DNA of 64,000 nucleotides from Agrostemma githago (GCA_958450325.1 OY288256.1:42860953-42924952); one strand, 5' to 3'; shown: positions 1 to 10,590, numbered from the stretch's first letter. Made by a program: numbers and translations. The notes: a model not told the origin generated them from the sequence alone.

Positions 1-748
1 TATAATGGTATGCTTTCAAGGAAAGAAGGAATGCAGCGCAAAGAGAGGACCAAGAGTGAAGACAATTCATAATTCTGCATATTACTTCACCATTTAATCC
101 GCCTCTACTCTTCCCTCCTTCCTTTCATACTAACCACCTTGACTAATCCCCTTTGCCTAATTCTTTCTTTTATAAAGCCAATTGTTTAGTTTACACATTA
201 CACTTCTATCATACAAACAACTTAGCAACCAAAAAGACATAAACAAAGACAAATACAAAAATAAAAAGCAGTTACAATCAACTCTCCTACATATAAGACG
301 AGCCTAACAAAAGAGATAGTTCAACTTAAAGCGACAAAATAATGAAGAACAATTTGTGACAAAACATGATATGCATAATGCATGTCTACAAATGCATACT
401 AATGGGCCGTAAAACTAATACTAAGCCTACAATCCGTTACTAATGGGCCATAATAACGTGAGCCAAGTAATAATACTCCTTCCGTATCTTAGTGTTCTTT
501 GTGAGAAATATATTACTACTGAGGGTGCGTGTGAGTACATTAATGAGATACGGAGGGAAGTGTTGAAATCAGTATACAATTGAGTAGTATTTGAATTTGA
601 TTTTAAAACGAACCAAACACATTATGATCATTATGAAAAATAGGGAGATATTAGTACTGGTTAAGATATGCTAAATGATTTTTGGGCAATTTGTTGTGGT
701 GATTTCAGTAAATCCCTTCACAATTTAGGGGCAGGGGCCGTCAAGGTG
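1..748. other. 3' flank of the K+ channel gene
   Basis: AT-rich noncoding DNA downstream of the minus-strand channel gene. It should hold its 3' UTR and polyadenylation signals, but I see no clear site. The one structured feature is a short MITE-like inverted repeat at about 476-560. Confidence 0.5.
476..560. mobile_element. Short Stowaway-like MITE (degenerate)
   Basis: The left end reads CTCCTTCCGTATCTTAGTG and the right end, reverse-complemented, reads CTTCCCTCCGTATCTCATTA. These imperfect terminal inverted repeats of about 18 bp, with the CTCCCTCCGT-type end of plant Stowaway (Tc1/mariner) MITEs, enclose about 85 bp. The left side abuts TA but the right TA is not preserved. The ends are approximate. 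Confidence 0.5.
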
Positions 749-1887
749 TTAAATTTGGGATGAGTTTAGGACATCGGCCGCCGTCAAGGTTCCTGATTCA
801 TCAACATCTAAGTTTCTGAAACACTCCATTAGAAGATTGACATCCTCAACATTAATCTTCTCCATTTCTTTTAGCTTGTGTAGAATGAACTCTGCAGCAC
901 TACACACACACACAAATACAATTCACAATTGATTCAAGTGTCAAGTGTGGTATCGTGGATGAAAAAAAGTTACCTGACAACGTGATCATTATCAAGGTCA
1001 GCTGCTTCCATGTCAGCCAAGGTAAGTTTTCGGCCAAGAACCCATTTGAGAAGGGACCTTCTTTTCTTCTCTGTGTAGACTTCAGTGAGATAGAAAAAGA
1101 ACTGAGCCAAGCATATAGTGCTGCTCAATATCCAAAAGACTGCAAATATCCGTCCTCCTCGGGTCACAAAGCTCTGGTCCCCGTACCCTAGTGTGGTGAT
1201 TGTTGCGCAAACACAGTAGAAGGCGTCTATCAGCCTCATATCTTCGTGCAAGGTCAAGAAGAGTGTTCCCAAAGTGCTGAGCAGTATGAGGAAAAGTGAG
1301 GCCATCAACAGCTTGTACTTGCTCTTATTGGTTTCCACTTCCTTGAGTATCTGGGCGGGGCTAGCTTTGTCACGTAGATGCAAGGCTTTGGCCATAAGGG
1401 CTTCGTGCTTCTCAACAAAGTAGTCGGCCGCCTGGCTTAGGAGCATACCAACAATGGCCATCCCAGTAAACACGAAAATACACGACAGCAACTTGGCCAA
1501 ACTGGTTGCAGGAACCAGATCTCCGTACCCAACTGTGGTCATCGTCACAATGCAGAAATAAAGGGCATCTATAACATCATTTGTTTTCTTTCCGTCTAGC
1601 TGACCTCTCACCAGAACAAAGCACACGGTTCCCACGCCAAGATACAAGGCCAAGACGAGGAATACATGAAGGCACACAGGCTTGTTATGATTATTTTTAT
1701 TATATGGTGGAGGCGAATGAGATGCCAGAGTTTTATAGTGTGCCGCCAAAGGGCTACTTTTGACACGCCGGAAGCGTCTCCTACTTACGGCCTTCTTCTC
1801 TTCATTAGATTTCATTGTGTCTTCCTCAGCAGACCCCCTGAGTAGTGCTTCACGGGTTTCATCATCATCACAATTAACCATCATCAA
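749..1887 (-). CDS. TPK1: Two-pore K+ channel, TPK1/KCO1 type (2 exons)
   Basis: Vacuolar (tonoplast) two-pore potassium channel, by family. Exon 1 is complement(974..1887) and exon 2 complement(749..899). The 74-bp intron has GT at 973-972 and AG at 901-900. Spliced, it encodes 354 aa, close to the usual ~360. Visible features: a basic N-terminus with RRVKSSP (residues 40-46), at the place of the family's 14-3-3 site; TM1 about 72-93; first filter TTVGYGD (117-123); TM2 about 133-153; TM3 about 191-213; second filter TTLGYGD (231-237); TM4 about 246-268; di-acidic DME (292-294), where AtTPK1 has its ER-exit motif; EF-hand loops at 297-308 (D, D, D, V, S, E) and 336-347 (D, D, S, T, T, D). 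Splicing is required to complete the first EF-hand, since exon 1 alone reads through to a stop one codon past the donor. The start is the first of three consecutive Met codons. I infer a Ca2+-activated, K+-selective channel. No damage is visible. The TPK family call is secure; the exact paralogue number is less so. Confidence 0.95.
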
Positions 1888-3493
1888 CTTAGCCGCGGCT
1901 AATCAAAGAAGCGATCGCTTGAATCCCCTATACGGTATATCTGATCTCAATCCCATGACCTACTTCAACTTGAACTGAATAAGTGTATATATAACTCCCT
2001 TTACAAAACAAGCGATTGTATACAACAGAACATACGAAAAGTTAGCGACTACTGAAAGATAGATCTCTTCGTCATTGCATAATAATTCAATCAATGATGA
2101 TATAGCAACAGCAAATGTCATCAATCATCTCATAATTCGGATTGTCAAAATACCCCAATCACGAGCAATACAATTTGAACAAAATATACATGAAAAAGAA
2201 AATAATATTCTATATATTGAAAAAGAAGTGAGATAGGAAATGTACCATTGGTGTTACAATAAATGACAGAAATTGGGAATCAGGAATCAGGAATCAAGAA
2301 TATAATTAGAAAGGGAAAGAAGAAGGTAAAGGGAAGACATGAGAGACTTGCCTTAGATTTTGAAATGACTCCCAATAGGAAACATTAGGGCTAACATACA
2401 TGACACAATTGGTAAAAACAGAATTTAACAACTATTTTCCGACTTATAAAACTGACTATAAATAGATTATTCTGCTTCAATCTTGGTGGTTGAAATTCAG
2501 ATGTTCAGAATTATTAAATAGATTATATTCCGAATGTACATGTATAGCACAGAGACGGGTTTTTGAAACTCCGAAAGAGTAACTCACAGTAGAAGCACAG
2601 TAGTAAATTAAGCAGCAATCAGTGGCGGTATTAAACTTCCTTATGAACTCTTCGACCTTGTTATTCAGCTCTTCAGTATTATTAGGCAGAGTATCTGTAT
2701 CATACAGTATTTGTCACGTACTGTTAATCCATGCTCATCATCATCTATGATATCATACACGGTATCCCTGTTCTCGTAGGCTTTATACATGTATCAGGAT
2801 ATTCGTCATTGCGTTCTTGCTCTTTCTTTAAAGCTAGTTCGAGTATCAAATCAAAACTTAATTCCATAATTCCTTGTATAAGGTCTTGTATCCTTGTACA
2901 AAACTCATCTTAATAGTTATAACTGTAGATGATTAAGAGCGACTCATCGAAAGTCGAAACTCCAAAATTAGCCTGCGAAAGAGCTGGAGTAAATTGACAA
3001 GAGATGAACTAATAATGGATTAGCTCTTGGATAGTTAAAGAAAAGGTAGCGGGGCAGCAGTAAAGTAGAGCATGCCGAGAAAAAAAGATATGGACTAGGA
3101 TTAATTTTGGCGAGAGGGTCAAGCTAGAAACACATTCAGGGGGCAGGGGAGGAGATGGGTAGCAAAGAACGCTGCAACTGTGAGCTTTGCACAGATACCA
3201 TTTTTAAGATACCCGTATATATAACTACATACATAACCCGACTTTCATTAATTGTGTAGGCATTAATCCAGGCAGAACGAGGTTGGTCATCATTCATCAT
3301 GAGTAAGCTGGGAACAGACACAGAATGGCATAAAGATGAATTGCTGATCCCATCTGGTTTCGTAATAAATAACGTTCGAAATGCTCATAAAATACATACT
3401 ACTACTGTGTCTAAAAAGCATACATTACATTACATTACATAATTTGAATATAAGGAGATGGAGGCTAAAAGAAAGGGGGAAGTGGGAATGTAA
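1888..3493. other. Intergenic region upstream of TPK1
   Basis: About 1.6 kb between the start of the channel gene and the stop of the next minus-strand gene. It should contain the channel's promoter and 5' UTR and the neighbour's 3' UTR. It is AT-rich, with a short CATTA repeat near 3423-3440. ORFs here are short and show no coding character. I identified no core promoter motif with confidence. Confidence 0.4.
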
Positions 3494-4027
3494 TTAATAA
3501 GCATACTGATAGTCAAAATCGGAGAGGCCGACCATAGCGGAAAGGACTTGGGAACCGATATAGAAGGTACCTCCTATGATGAGGAGTACCAGAATGGCAG
3601 AGATTGGGTTCCTGAGGAGCTCATAGATTGGCTGAAACACAGAGTATAGTACGCCAGTGCTGACAGTCAGTGCATACAGACCATATCTTCTCACATTCTC
3701 CCAGAACTCCTCCATCAACGGTCCTTCCGGTCCCAAAGCCCAGGCCTTGTCATCATGCCCCACCCCCATCATCATCAACACCACAATTCCCACTGAAGCC
3801 GCTCCTCTCAGCATCAACTTCCTCCTCCCCATCTCACTCTCATTTTGAGCAGATGCTGGCCCATGGGATTTAAGTCTAGCCAGTGTAGTAGGGGTTATGT
3901 TTCTTCTGGGACCCTGAGGAATGAACAAGGGTGATTCTGATTTATGATGAGGCAGTGAGGTTGGAGTAGTAGTGTTAGGAGTTTTGATCAGACTAGAGTT
4001 CATCATCATCATCATCATCATCATCAC
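3494..4027 (-). CDS. Plastid-targeted small membrane protein, Ycf33/DUF751-like
   Basis: Intronless 177-aa ORF. The N-terminus is a Ser/Thr/Pro-rich stretch of the kind seen in chloroplast transit peptides. It is followed by a second, lumen-type signal: twin arginine (GRRK, 67-70), a hydrophobic core at about 76-90, and AWA (95-97) before ALGPEG. The mature part has two hydrophobic segments (about 114-131 and 142-160) around FQPIYELLRNPISA, and ends GLSDFDYQYAY. The 'FWENV-RY' plus 'FQP-LL-NP' pattern resembles the Ycf33/DUF751 family of cyanobacteria and plastids; I place it there from memory of the family, not by a search. I infer a thylakoid membrane protein of unknown function. The ORF begins with nine consecutive ATG codons from a CAT microsatellite on the plus strand, so the exact start is ambiguous, though all options share one frame. 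It lies in the same direction as TPK1 but is an independent gene. Confidence 0.72.
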   Translation of the reverse strand: MMMMMMMMMNSSLIKTPNTTTPTSLPHHKSESPLFIPQGPRRNITPTTLARLKSHGPASAQNESEMGRRKLMLRGAASVGIVVLMMMGVGHDDKAWALGPEGPLMEEFWENVRRYGLYALTVSTGVLYSVFQPIYELLRNPISAILVLLIIGGTFYIGSQVLSAMVGLSDFDYQYAY

Positions 4028-4303
4028 CCCAATGTTAAATGTTAATGCAGGGTGTTAAGCTGTAACACTAAAACTCTTTAAGCTCCAAGTCTAAAACTCA
4101 TTTCAAGATTTACCTTACCTTATCTTCTCATTCTGATTCTGATATCTCTATCTCTTCATGTTTCCATGGTTCATCTTCACACTCAATTTGACACTCTCCC
4201 TATTTGGGCCTATTATTCATTAATTTAGGCCCATGCCTCAATAACTCTACTATCTTCCACTTCTCGGTTAATTCTCTTTTGAGCTTGTTTCGGAGTTATA
4301 TAT
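4028..4303. other. Upstream region of the Ycf33-like gene
   Basis: Noncoding DNA that should hold the promoter and 5' UTR of the minus-strand gene ending its start at 4027. The plus strand here is T- and C-rich. I see no distinct element before the MITE that starts at 4306. Confidence 0.35.
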
Positions 4304-4305
4304 TA

Positions 4306-4600
4306 CTCTCTCCTTCCATAATTTATTGCCCCATTGCTTTATGCACAAAAAATAAGAAAAACATATATAATATTAAAGAAATGATGGTGGACCATAATTA
4401 ATGGTGAATACATAAATAAAATATTAGAGGTTAAGTGTAGTATTGTAAGTTTAATTCAATGGTATTTTTGTAAACAAGAAAAAACAACAAGGGTAGTTTG
4501 GTAAAAAATATAGGATGAAAAAGGAAAATGAGGAAATGGGGCAATAAATAATAACCTACCCAAAAAGGAAAGCGGGGCGATAAATTATGGACGGAGGGAG
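4306..4600. mobile_element. Stowaway MITE, 295 bp
   Basis: Terminal inverted repeats of about 35 bp: the left end begins CTCTCTCCTTCCATAATTTA and the right end, reverse-complemented, begins CTCCCTCCGTCCATAATTTA. The element is flanked by TA on both sides (4304-4305 and 4601-4602), the TA duplication of Tc1/mariner elements. The interior is AT-rich and noncoding. The CTCCCTCCGT end is the plant Stowaway signature. Confidence 0.88.
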
Positions 4601-4662
4601 TACTCGTCTTAGTATGAGACAAAGTATCATATACTTTGTATATGGGATTTCACAATATAATT

Positions 4663-4955
4663 AGGGTTCGTTTGGTTGCTCATCTAATTACTGAAAAGTG
4701 CAAGATCTCGGGAAGTGCAATTTTCAGGGAGTTGTTTGGTTGTCCATTTCATAGGAATTGTCACTTCACAAGAATCGTCACTCCCTCATAATGGGGGAAG
4801 TTACTCACCAAGCCCCCCTTGGTGTGTAAACTTCCCGCATGTAGTCATTTCCCACGTGGCAACCAAGAAATATTTTTGTAATTCCCATGAAATACAAATT
4901 CACTTGAATTTAAGTTCCCGGTAACTTCATTTCCATGGTGAACCAAACGAGCTCT
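4663..4955. mobile_element. MITE with GTTTGGTT-type ends (hAT-like?)
   Basis: Inverted ends: left AGGGTTCGTTTGGTT near 4663 and right, reverse-complemented, AGAGCTCGTTTGGTT near 4955. CACAATA also lies outside both ends in inverted orientation, so the true ends may be about 12 bp further out. Such 'GTTCGTTTGGTT' ends are common in plant MITEs. Class and exact limits are uncertain. Confidence 0.55.
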
Positions 4956-5078
4956 TATTGTGAGATAGTCTCATGAAATGACTTTGTGACATCATTTTTT
5001 TTTCCAATTATAAAAACAGAGTTCTTTTAGAGTTGGTGTGCCCTCGAAATCGACGCTATAAACACCACTACTTTGTAC

Positions 5079-5176
5079 TCCCCTCTCATCCCATCCATTC
5101 AATTCTTTACATAGACCCAACATTTTTCCTCACAAAAACGGTCCCCACGTAAAGAATTGAATGGATGAGAGGGATT
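5079..5176. repeat. Small foldback element
   Basis: Two arms of about 25 bp, CCCTCTCATCC-CATTCAATTCTTTAC on the left (5082-5111) and its inverse GTAAAGAATTGAATGGATGA on the right (5149-5173), separated by about 37 bp. This is a near-perfect hairpin of MITE size with no coding content. No target duplication is evident. Confidence 0.6.
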
Positions 5177-5245
5177 ATTCCCACTTTTCAGTCTACCTTA
5201 CATTTAGTACTCATATCTCTTTATGCTCAAGTCCAACAACACTAC

Positions 5246-5392
5246 TTACTAAAGAGGTGTTTGGTTGGAGATTTCGGAATGTATAGAATGAGGTTAGATA
5301 CCCAATGAATTCTAACTTCATTTTAATCCCTTGAATCTCATATTTACGCCAATCCTCAAGTATCTAACTACGGAGTACATTCCACCAAATTA
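5246..5392. mobile_element. Possible MITE with TGTTTGGTTGG end
   Basis: The left side reads GTGTTTGGTTGGAGATTTCGG and the right side has CATTCCACCAAAT. This looks like a degenerate inverted terminus of the same style as the preceding MITE. The interior repeats 'gaatgag/attctaac' words in both directions. Limits are rough. Confidence 0.3.
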
Positions 5393-5582
5393 ATGACTGA
5401 AGAAGTTATATGAAGAAATTGATGAATAGTATTATATCAGTAAAGTGTATATATACAGTTACATAGAGTCAGATGTAACTAGCTGGAGCCGTAACCTAGA
5501 ATAACTAGTTAACGTAATATCAAGGATATTAGCCTAGCTTATAGGATTTACAAGAAGATGTCAACTCTATAACATAGGGAAG
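5393..5582 (-). other. Copia 3' non-coding end (probable LTR remnant)
   Basis: Lies just downstream of the end of the copia pol frame on the minus strand, where a polypurine tract and 3' LTR are expected. It is AT-rich with no matching second LTR that I can find in the window, so the LTR ends cannot be placed. Confidence 0.35.
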
Positions 5583-6833
5583 TTATGATTCTGTTATATC
5601 CTTAATACGCTTCCTCAAGTCGGACGTGCCAAAGGAAAGTCCGATCTTGCGCAAAATAGGCTCGAGACTTGGGCGAGGAAGTGGCTTTGTTAGAGCGTCT
5701 GCAAGCTGGTCGTTGCTGGAGATGTGCTGTACACGAAGCTTACCTTGTTGAAGCTGTTCACGAACAAAGTAAAACGAAAGAGCTACATGTTTCATTTTGG
5801 AGTGGAAAACGGGATTAGCAGCATAGTGCGTAGCACCCAAGTTGTCACAATATATAACGGGGGATCCGTTATAGCACACCGAAGCTCAATGAGGAGAGAC
5901 CGTAACCAAAGGAGTTCAGTACTAACCGTAGCAACAACTCGGAATTTTGCTTCCGTGGAGGAGAGAGCAGTAGCTTGTGCTTTCGAGATGACCATGATAT
6001 GGGATTACGGTCGAGATAGACAATAAACCGAGTAGTGGAGAGATAGTTGCTTTTGTCACCGACCCAATAATCTGCATCACAAAAAGCGTGAAGTGATAAA
6101 GTAGTGGAATGAAATAAGTTAATACCAACTCGGAGTGTACCTTTAAGATAACGAAGCAATTGTTTAAGGGTCGTCCAACCAGACTCTTGTGGATTCTGCA
6201 TAAACTGGGCAAGCCTGTTGACTCTAGCAGTGTCGGGACGAGTTAGGGAGAGGTAATGAAGACTGCCAACGAGAGTGCGGTAGTCTGTGGGATTAGAGAT
6301 CGAGTGACCGGTTGGGGTTATGAGGGGGGTAGGCAACCATAGGGGTGAGGGTAGGTTTACAATCTAGCATGGAGAAACGAGAGAGAAGACCGTAGATATA
6401 TTTGTTTTGGGTTAGGCTGAGAGCGGTGGGTGTAGGGGTAACTTCAATACCCAAAAAATAAGACGGGAAACCGAGATCCTTGAGAGAAAAGGGACGTGAG
6501 AACGCCTCAAAGAAAGATGTAAAGAAAGGAGAGGTAGGTCATGTGACAATGATGTCACCTACATAAACAAGTAAATAATTAGGGGTTTGATTGTGGTGGA
6601 TAAGAAAAGGGACGGGTCAGACTGAGACTGAGTGAACCCATAAGAAATTAGGTAGGATTTTAATTCTGTCTACCAGACACGAGGGGCCTGTTTGAGACCG
6701 TAAATGGCTTGGGACATTTTACAGACATGATCAAGGTGAGAAGCATTACGGAAACCAGGGGGTTGACGCATATAAACAGTTTCAGTGAGATTAGAGAAAG
6801 GCATTGTTAATGTCGAGTTGCCGCAGGGACCAA
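5583..6833 (-). pseudogene. Copia pol fragment: RT C-terminal half and RNase H
   Basis: Read right to left, this starts with LRQLDINNAFL, the classic copia RT motif. It continues through QAIYGLKQAPRVW, VYVGD (where copia RT has Y-x-DD, so one catalytic Asp is Gly), the 'SLHYLSLTRPD' connection region, and RNase H motifs including CDNLGATHYAANPVFHSKMK and 'NDQLADALTKPLP'. It ends at 5583. Stops and frameshifts break it, including TAG after the Trp codon in APRVW. It is the 3' part of the copia element whose upstream pieces lie at 22187-22554, 26934-27436 and 29607-30302. CACTA-1 is inserted exactly between 'ALTRGW' and 'SLRQLD'. Confidence 0.9.
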
Positions 6834-6899
6834 CACTACTAGAATAAGCCCAAAAGGAATCATTAATAAGTCATCATTTAATTATAATCAATGATGTAT

Positions 6900-7300
6900 T
6901 TGGTTAAAGAGATCATTTTTCCCAAATAAGTGGTCTCTTATCTATTAACAAAGACACCATTTGAAAGAAAATTGATTTCTAATCAAATTCAATCTAATTC
7001 AAAGACACCATTTTCTAAAAAAATGATTTCTAACAAAATTCAACATAATACAAAGACACCATTTTTTCAAATAAATGATTTCAAACCAAATAAAATTTAT
7101 TATCAAAGACATCATTTGTGAGCAAATGATTTCTAATCAAATTCAATCTAATTCAAAGACACCATTTTCTAAAAAAATGATTTCTAACAAAATTCAACAT
7201 AATACAAAGACACCATTTTTTAAAATAAATGATTTAAAACCACATAAAATTTATTATTAAAGACATCATTTGTAAGCAAATGATTTCTAATTAACTTAAC
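6900..7300. repeat. CACTA-1 left subterminal repeats
   Basis: Array built from CAAAGACACCATTT-type words in both directions, separated by ATGATTTCTAA-type spacers. A higher-order unit of about 155-160 bp occurs twice (from about 6972 and from about 7126). The inverse copy in CACTA-2 lies at about 26470-26870. Short ORFs predicted here (repeating MISNKIQ-like words) are by-products of the repeat. I infer transposase binding sites. Confidence 0.75.
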
Positions 7301-7511
7301 ATTTTTTTTTCTTATTTTCCAAAGCCATAGGCAAATGGTTTCGAAGTCACTTTCGGTATGATTTTTTTTTTAGTGTATCTGCGATAATACAGCAACAGAT
7401 TCAAACAAACACAAATTCAGCACAACTACAGACTATTTCAATTCAATCTAACTTTAATCATATCAATTTCTTCCCTAAATTGATGCACCAAATCCGTCAT
7501 CATCGACTTTA

Positions 7512-7883
7512 ATGGCGACTCTTTCATCCTACCCTAATCAAAACCATAACTTCGATCACCTCCCTCCTCCGCCGCCATCACCACCATCACCGTCTTCGCC
7601 GACTCCGACTCCGGTTACCGCCATGTCGCACCAATCCGAAAACCTCTACTTCGACACTGTATCCGAAGCTCAAGAGAACGTCGTCGTATCGAACTCTGAC
7701 TTGTTGCTGCTATATATCCTCGGAATCAATTTCAGGAACCATAATTCCATCTCTGACTTCAGCTTTGCTGCACCAGCATCTTCATTCGACATCTTCAATC
7801 GCTCGCTCGCTCCTCCGCCATCTCCATCTTCATTCTTGCAATCTCTTCATTCAAGCAAAAGCCAACATCAATTGTTTTCCTAA
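7512..7883 (+). CDS. Proline/serine-rich 123-aa ORF in CACTA-1, possible captured exon
   Basis: ATG-started ORF that encodes a Pro/Ser-rich N-terminus (PPPPPSPPSPSSP at about 18-30), then 'NLYFDTVSEAQENVV' and 'LLLLYILGINFRN'. It has a leader-like AT-rich upstream and a possible donor CGGTAATTTG at about 7909, so it may be the first exon of a captured gene. In CACTA-2 the same ORF (inverted, start near 26254) has the codon after EA changed from CAA to TAA. I do not recognise the product. Expression is unknown. Confidence 0.4.
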   Translation: MATLSSYPNQNHNFDHLPPPPPSPPSPSSPTPTPVTAMSHQSENLYFDTVSEAQENVVVSNSDLLLLYILGINFRNHNSISDFSFAAPASSFDIFNRSLAPPPSPSSFLQSLHSSKSQHQLFS

Positions 7884-8399
7884 CCCTAACACACGGTCTG
7901 ATTTCAATCGGTAATTTGTTTTCTTCCAATTTTTTTTTGTTTTCCTTCATTTTTTTTGTTTTCCTTTCAATTTCAATCAGTAATTCTGATTTCGTGATTT
8001 TGTTTAGATTCAATTCACGCGCGTTTGTTATGTGATTTTTGTTGATTTGTGTATTGACGTGATGATTCTCCTTCATACTTCAATTGAATCGATTTGACGT
8101 GATGGAAACTGGGTGGTCGGATTCTCAATGTGTGTCAACAGTCACCTAGGACACCTTGACAGGTCGGTGTCAACAGTCACCCCATTCGATTTTTTTTTTT
8201 GCAGCCATCTTTGTTTTATTAGTGATTCCTTTCTCTAATTCCGTCAATTTTGGTTGGATTTTGTGTGTTCATCACATAATTGAATTTGGTTTTTGTTTGA
8301 TTTTGTGGGTATGACACTTATGATGTTAGTTTTGTGTAGATCTTGTGTTGGATAATTGATTAATTGTATTCGGGTTCGGATTCCGTAATTCTCAGGTGT

Positions 8400-8870
8400 T
8401 CATGGCGTCACTGAGCTAATTCTATTGTTTCGATTTTGGTTGCATATATCTGATCCCTTTCCTTAGTAATTTGCAGAAGCTTTTGAAGAATTGAGCTTAG
8501 TGTTATTGTTGTTATTGTTTCGATTTGATTGCATACACATCCAATTTCCGACCCCTTTCCCTGTAAGTCGCATTAGCTTTTGAGGAATTGAGCTAACGTT
8601 ATTGTAATTGTTATTGTTGTTTCAATTTGGTTGTGTACATTCGATCCCTTACCTTGTACTAATATGCAGGAGCAGGCACTGAGCTAATGTTATTGTTATT
8701 GTTGTTTTTTCTCGATTTGGTTGCGTACTTCTGATCCCTTTATCTTAGTAATTTGCAGGAGCTTTTCAGAAACTGAGCTAAAATTGTTGTTATTATTGTT
8801 GTTGTTTCGATTCGATTGCGTTTATCTTGTAATTTGCAGGAGTTTTTGAGGCACTGAGTTATTGATATGT
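8400..8870 (+). repeat. Tandem repeat of ~75-95 bp in CACTA-1, about 5-6 copies
   Basis: Each unit carries the words 'actgagctaa', a GTTATTGTTATTGTT tract, 'tcgatttggttgcgtac', 'tgatccctt' and 'gtaatttgcaggagcttttga'. Units start near 8410, 8495, 8590, 8670, 8770 and 8850 with variable length. Each includes TTTGCAG, which looks like a splice acceptor. The same array appears inverted in CACTA-2 at about 24910-25380, so it predates the separation of the two elements. Confidence 0.7.
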
Positions 8871-10163
8871 TGTTTTGACAGTAAAAAAAAACTTACGAGA
8901 GACAGTATTATTTGGGATAGAATACAGTATGAATGAACCATGTTGGAGTAGTTGTTTTGCACAACATTTTCGGAGTGGGGATGAATTTTGAATCATAGCA
9001 CGTACATGGCTTGAGTAGACTACCCTGTATGTTTCGAAGAAAACACTGATTTTTGTTGTTTGAGAACGAACTGTCATTCTTCTAAGTTTTCAGTCAATGC
9101 TGTCGTGTTCTGCAAATTTTACTGAATGCTTACTGTAAACGAACTAAAACAGGCTCGGATGAAGCCTGAAGGTATGTGAGTCCGAGTTTAAACTCAAAAA
9201 CACATGCACTGTCTACTGTCTACTGTCGAGTTTGATTGGTTTAGGAGCTTTTATGCTCAAACTTCATGAATGTCGACTGATATGATTCTTTCAACGTCAT
9301 TTCGACAAGAGTCAATTACAGCATGGTCAAGTTTGGTCAAGTTTGTGCTCTGCTCGACTCATTAACAGTCTGAAACAAATAAATCGAGTACCACCTATCC
9401 AAAATAACTTGCAAATTTGTAATTGAAACAAGTTGTAAAAATCTCATACATAAATTTCATGACACTCATTTGTATACTATCGAGTACCACTTATCCTTGA
9501 TTGCTTGATGTTTTCTGAAGTCTCTGATTCGTAAAATATTCATCAGTAACATGCAATTGTGCTAATTGCATTACTTAATGTGCTAGGTATACCAGGTCCT
9601 TTCGGGAAGACGCGTATCCGTATTTCGAGTCAGCTCTTGCTTTTATCTTAACTATAAACGGGAAGCCGGTAACAGTCGAACATGTACACATTTAGATTTG
9701 CTGTAAGATCCGATTGATGCAACTTTTTGAGTCATTTTGTAGACTGTTCTTGCTGAACATTGAGTGATTTAATAGCGCTGTTGGTTGATACTTTCTGAAA
9801 TCGTCTGATTTGTGAAACACTCATCAATAATTTGTCAATAGCAGTACTTAATGTGCTGAGTATATCAGGTCTTTTGCGGGAAGATGTCTATTCAGTTTTG
9901 AGACTTGATATAAGAAATGAAGTTTCGGAAAAAAGATAGGGATTTGATTTGGTGGGCTTATCAGCAAGACAGCAACTGGTATCTATCATCCCACTTTAAT
10001 TAGTTAAGTCTCAGACTTTAATTTCCAAAGGTGGTGTGGTGTGTGTGACCTCTGACTTCAACTTCCTTCCTATTTATACTCGCTCCTCTCTGTTTTCCCT
10101 CATTTAGTATTCCTATTTCCAATCCACACCCACTCTTTTCTTTCTTTATATCATAATAAAAAA

Positions 10164-10346
10164 ATGAAAGAGCAAGTACTGGATTATACGTTGGTACCCC
10201 CGGGGTTATGTATCACGTTGTTAATGTTATTAATATGCAATTGGTTTGAGTGTTTGGTTTATAGTTTATACACTCCGTGCTTCTTAGTATTAATACTCTA
10301 TATAATGTTTTTCCAAGTATATGAGCCTAATGTGGATTTTTTTTGA
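10164..10346 (+). pseudogene. Captured gene fragment, N-terminus resembling DUF599 proteins
   Basis: A 60-codon ORF starting MKEQVLDYTLVPPGLCITLL after a T/C-rich, TATA-like leader. The start resembles the N-terminus of plant DUF599 membrane proteins ('LDYTLVPLGL'); this is a memory-based likeness, not a search result. After about 25 residues the likeness fades. CACTA-2 carries the same ORF (complement, 23477 to about 23660) with the same predicted protein, so the fragment was in the ancestor of both elements. It is a truncated capture rather than a working gene. Confidence 0.35.
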
Positions 10347-10461
10347 AGTATTTTAGAGATGTACCGAAATCGTATACACAAGAAATGATTGACGAGCTAC
10401 GAGAGATGTGGATTACGTTTGTTCTCAAGCACAAAGAAGTAGAAGATGAGGATGATTGATT
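10347..10461 (+). pseudogene. Captured exon-like fragment ending in an acidic tail
   Basis: A short open frame reads KYFRDVPKSYTQEMIDELRE and ends in the acidic EVEDEDD before TGA, preceded by a T-tract ending in AAG. It looks like a last exon. In CACTA-2 (about 23365-23480, inverted) a Trp codon has become TGA, ending the frame after 'LREM'. It is not recognised as any family. It could be part of the same capture as the preceding fragment or a relic of an element-encoded protein. Confidence 0.3.
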
Positions 10462-10530
10462 GCCAAGTGAATACTCATTTTTTTGAAGCATATACATCTT
10501 GGCATATATGAAATGGTTACACATCTTGGC

Positions 10531-10533
10531 GCG

Positions 10534-10590
<57 letters not shown>
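10531..10590. repeat. Compound microsatellite (GC)n(AC)n(AT)n, left edge of the insertion nest
   Basis: (GC)6-7, then about 14 AC units, then about 10 AT units. The matching place in CACTA-2 (about 23209-23290) is an uninterrupted (TA)n of about 80 bp. In CACTA-1 the TA tract is split by about 11 kb of other elements and resumes near 21508. Confidence 0.9.

Noticed and set aside
6930..7260. ORFs with repeated ISNQIQ-like words
   Set aside because: By-products of the CACTA subterminal repeats. Not conserved as protein.
10327..10572. Minus-strand ORF starting with repeated Cys-Val
   Set aside because: Product of the (AC)n tract, antisense to the captured fragment.
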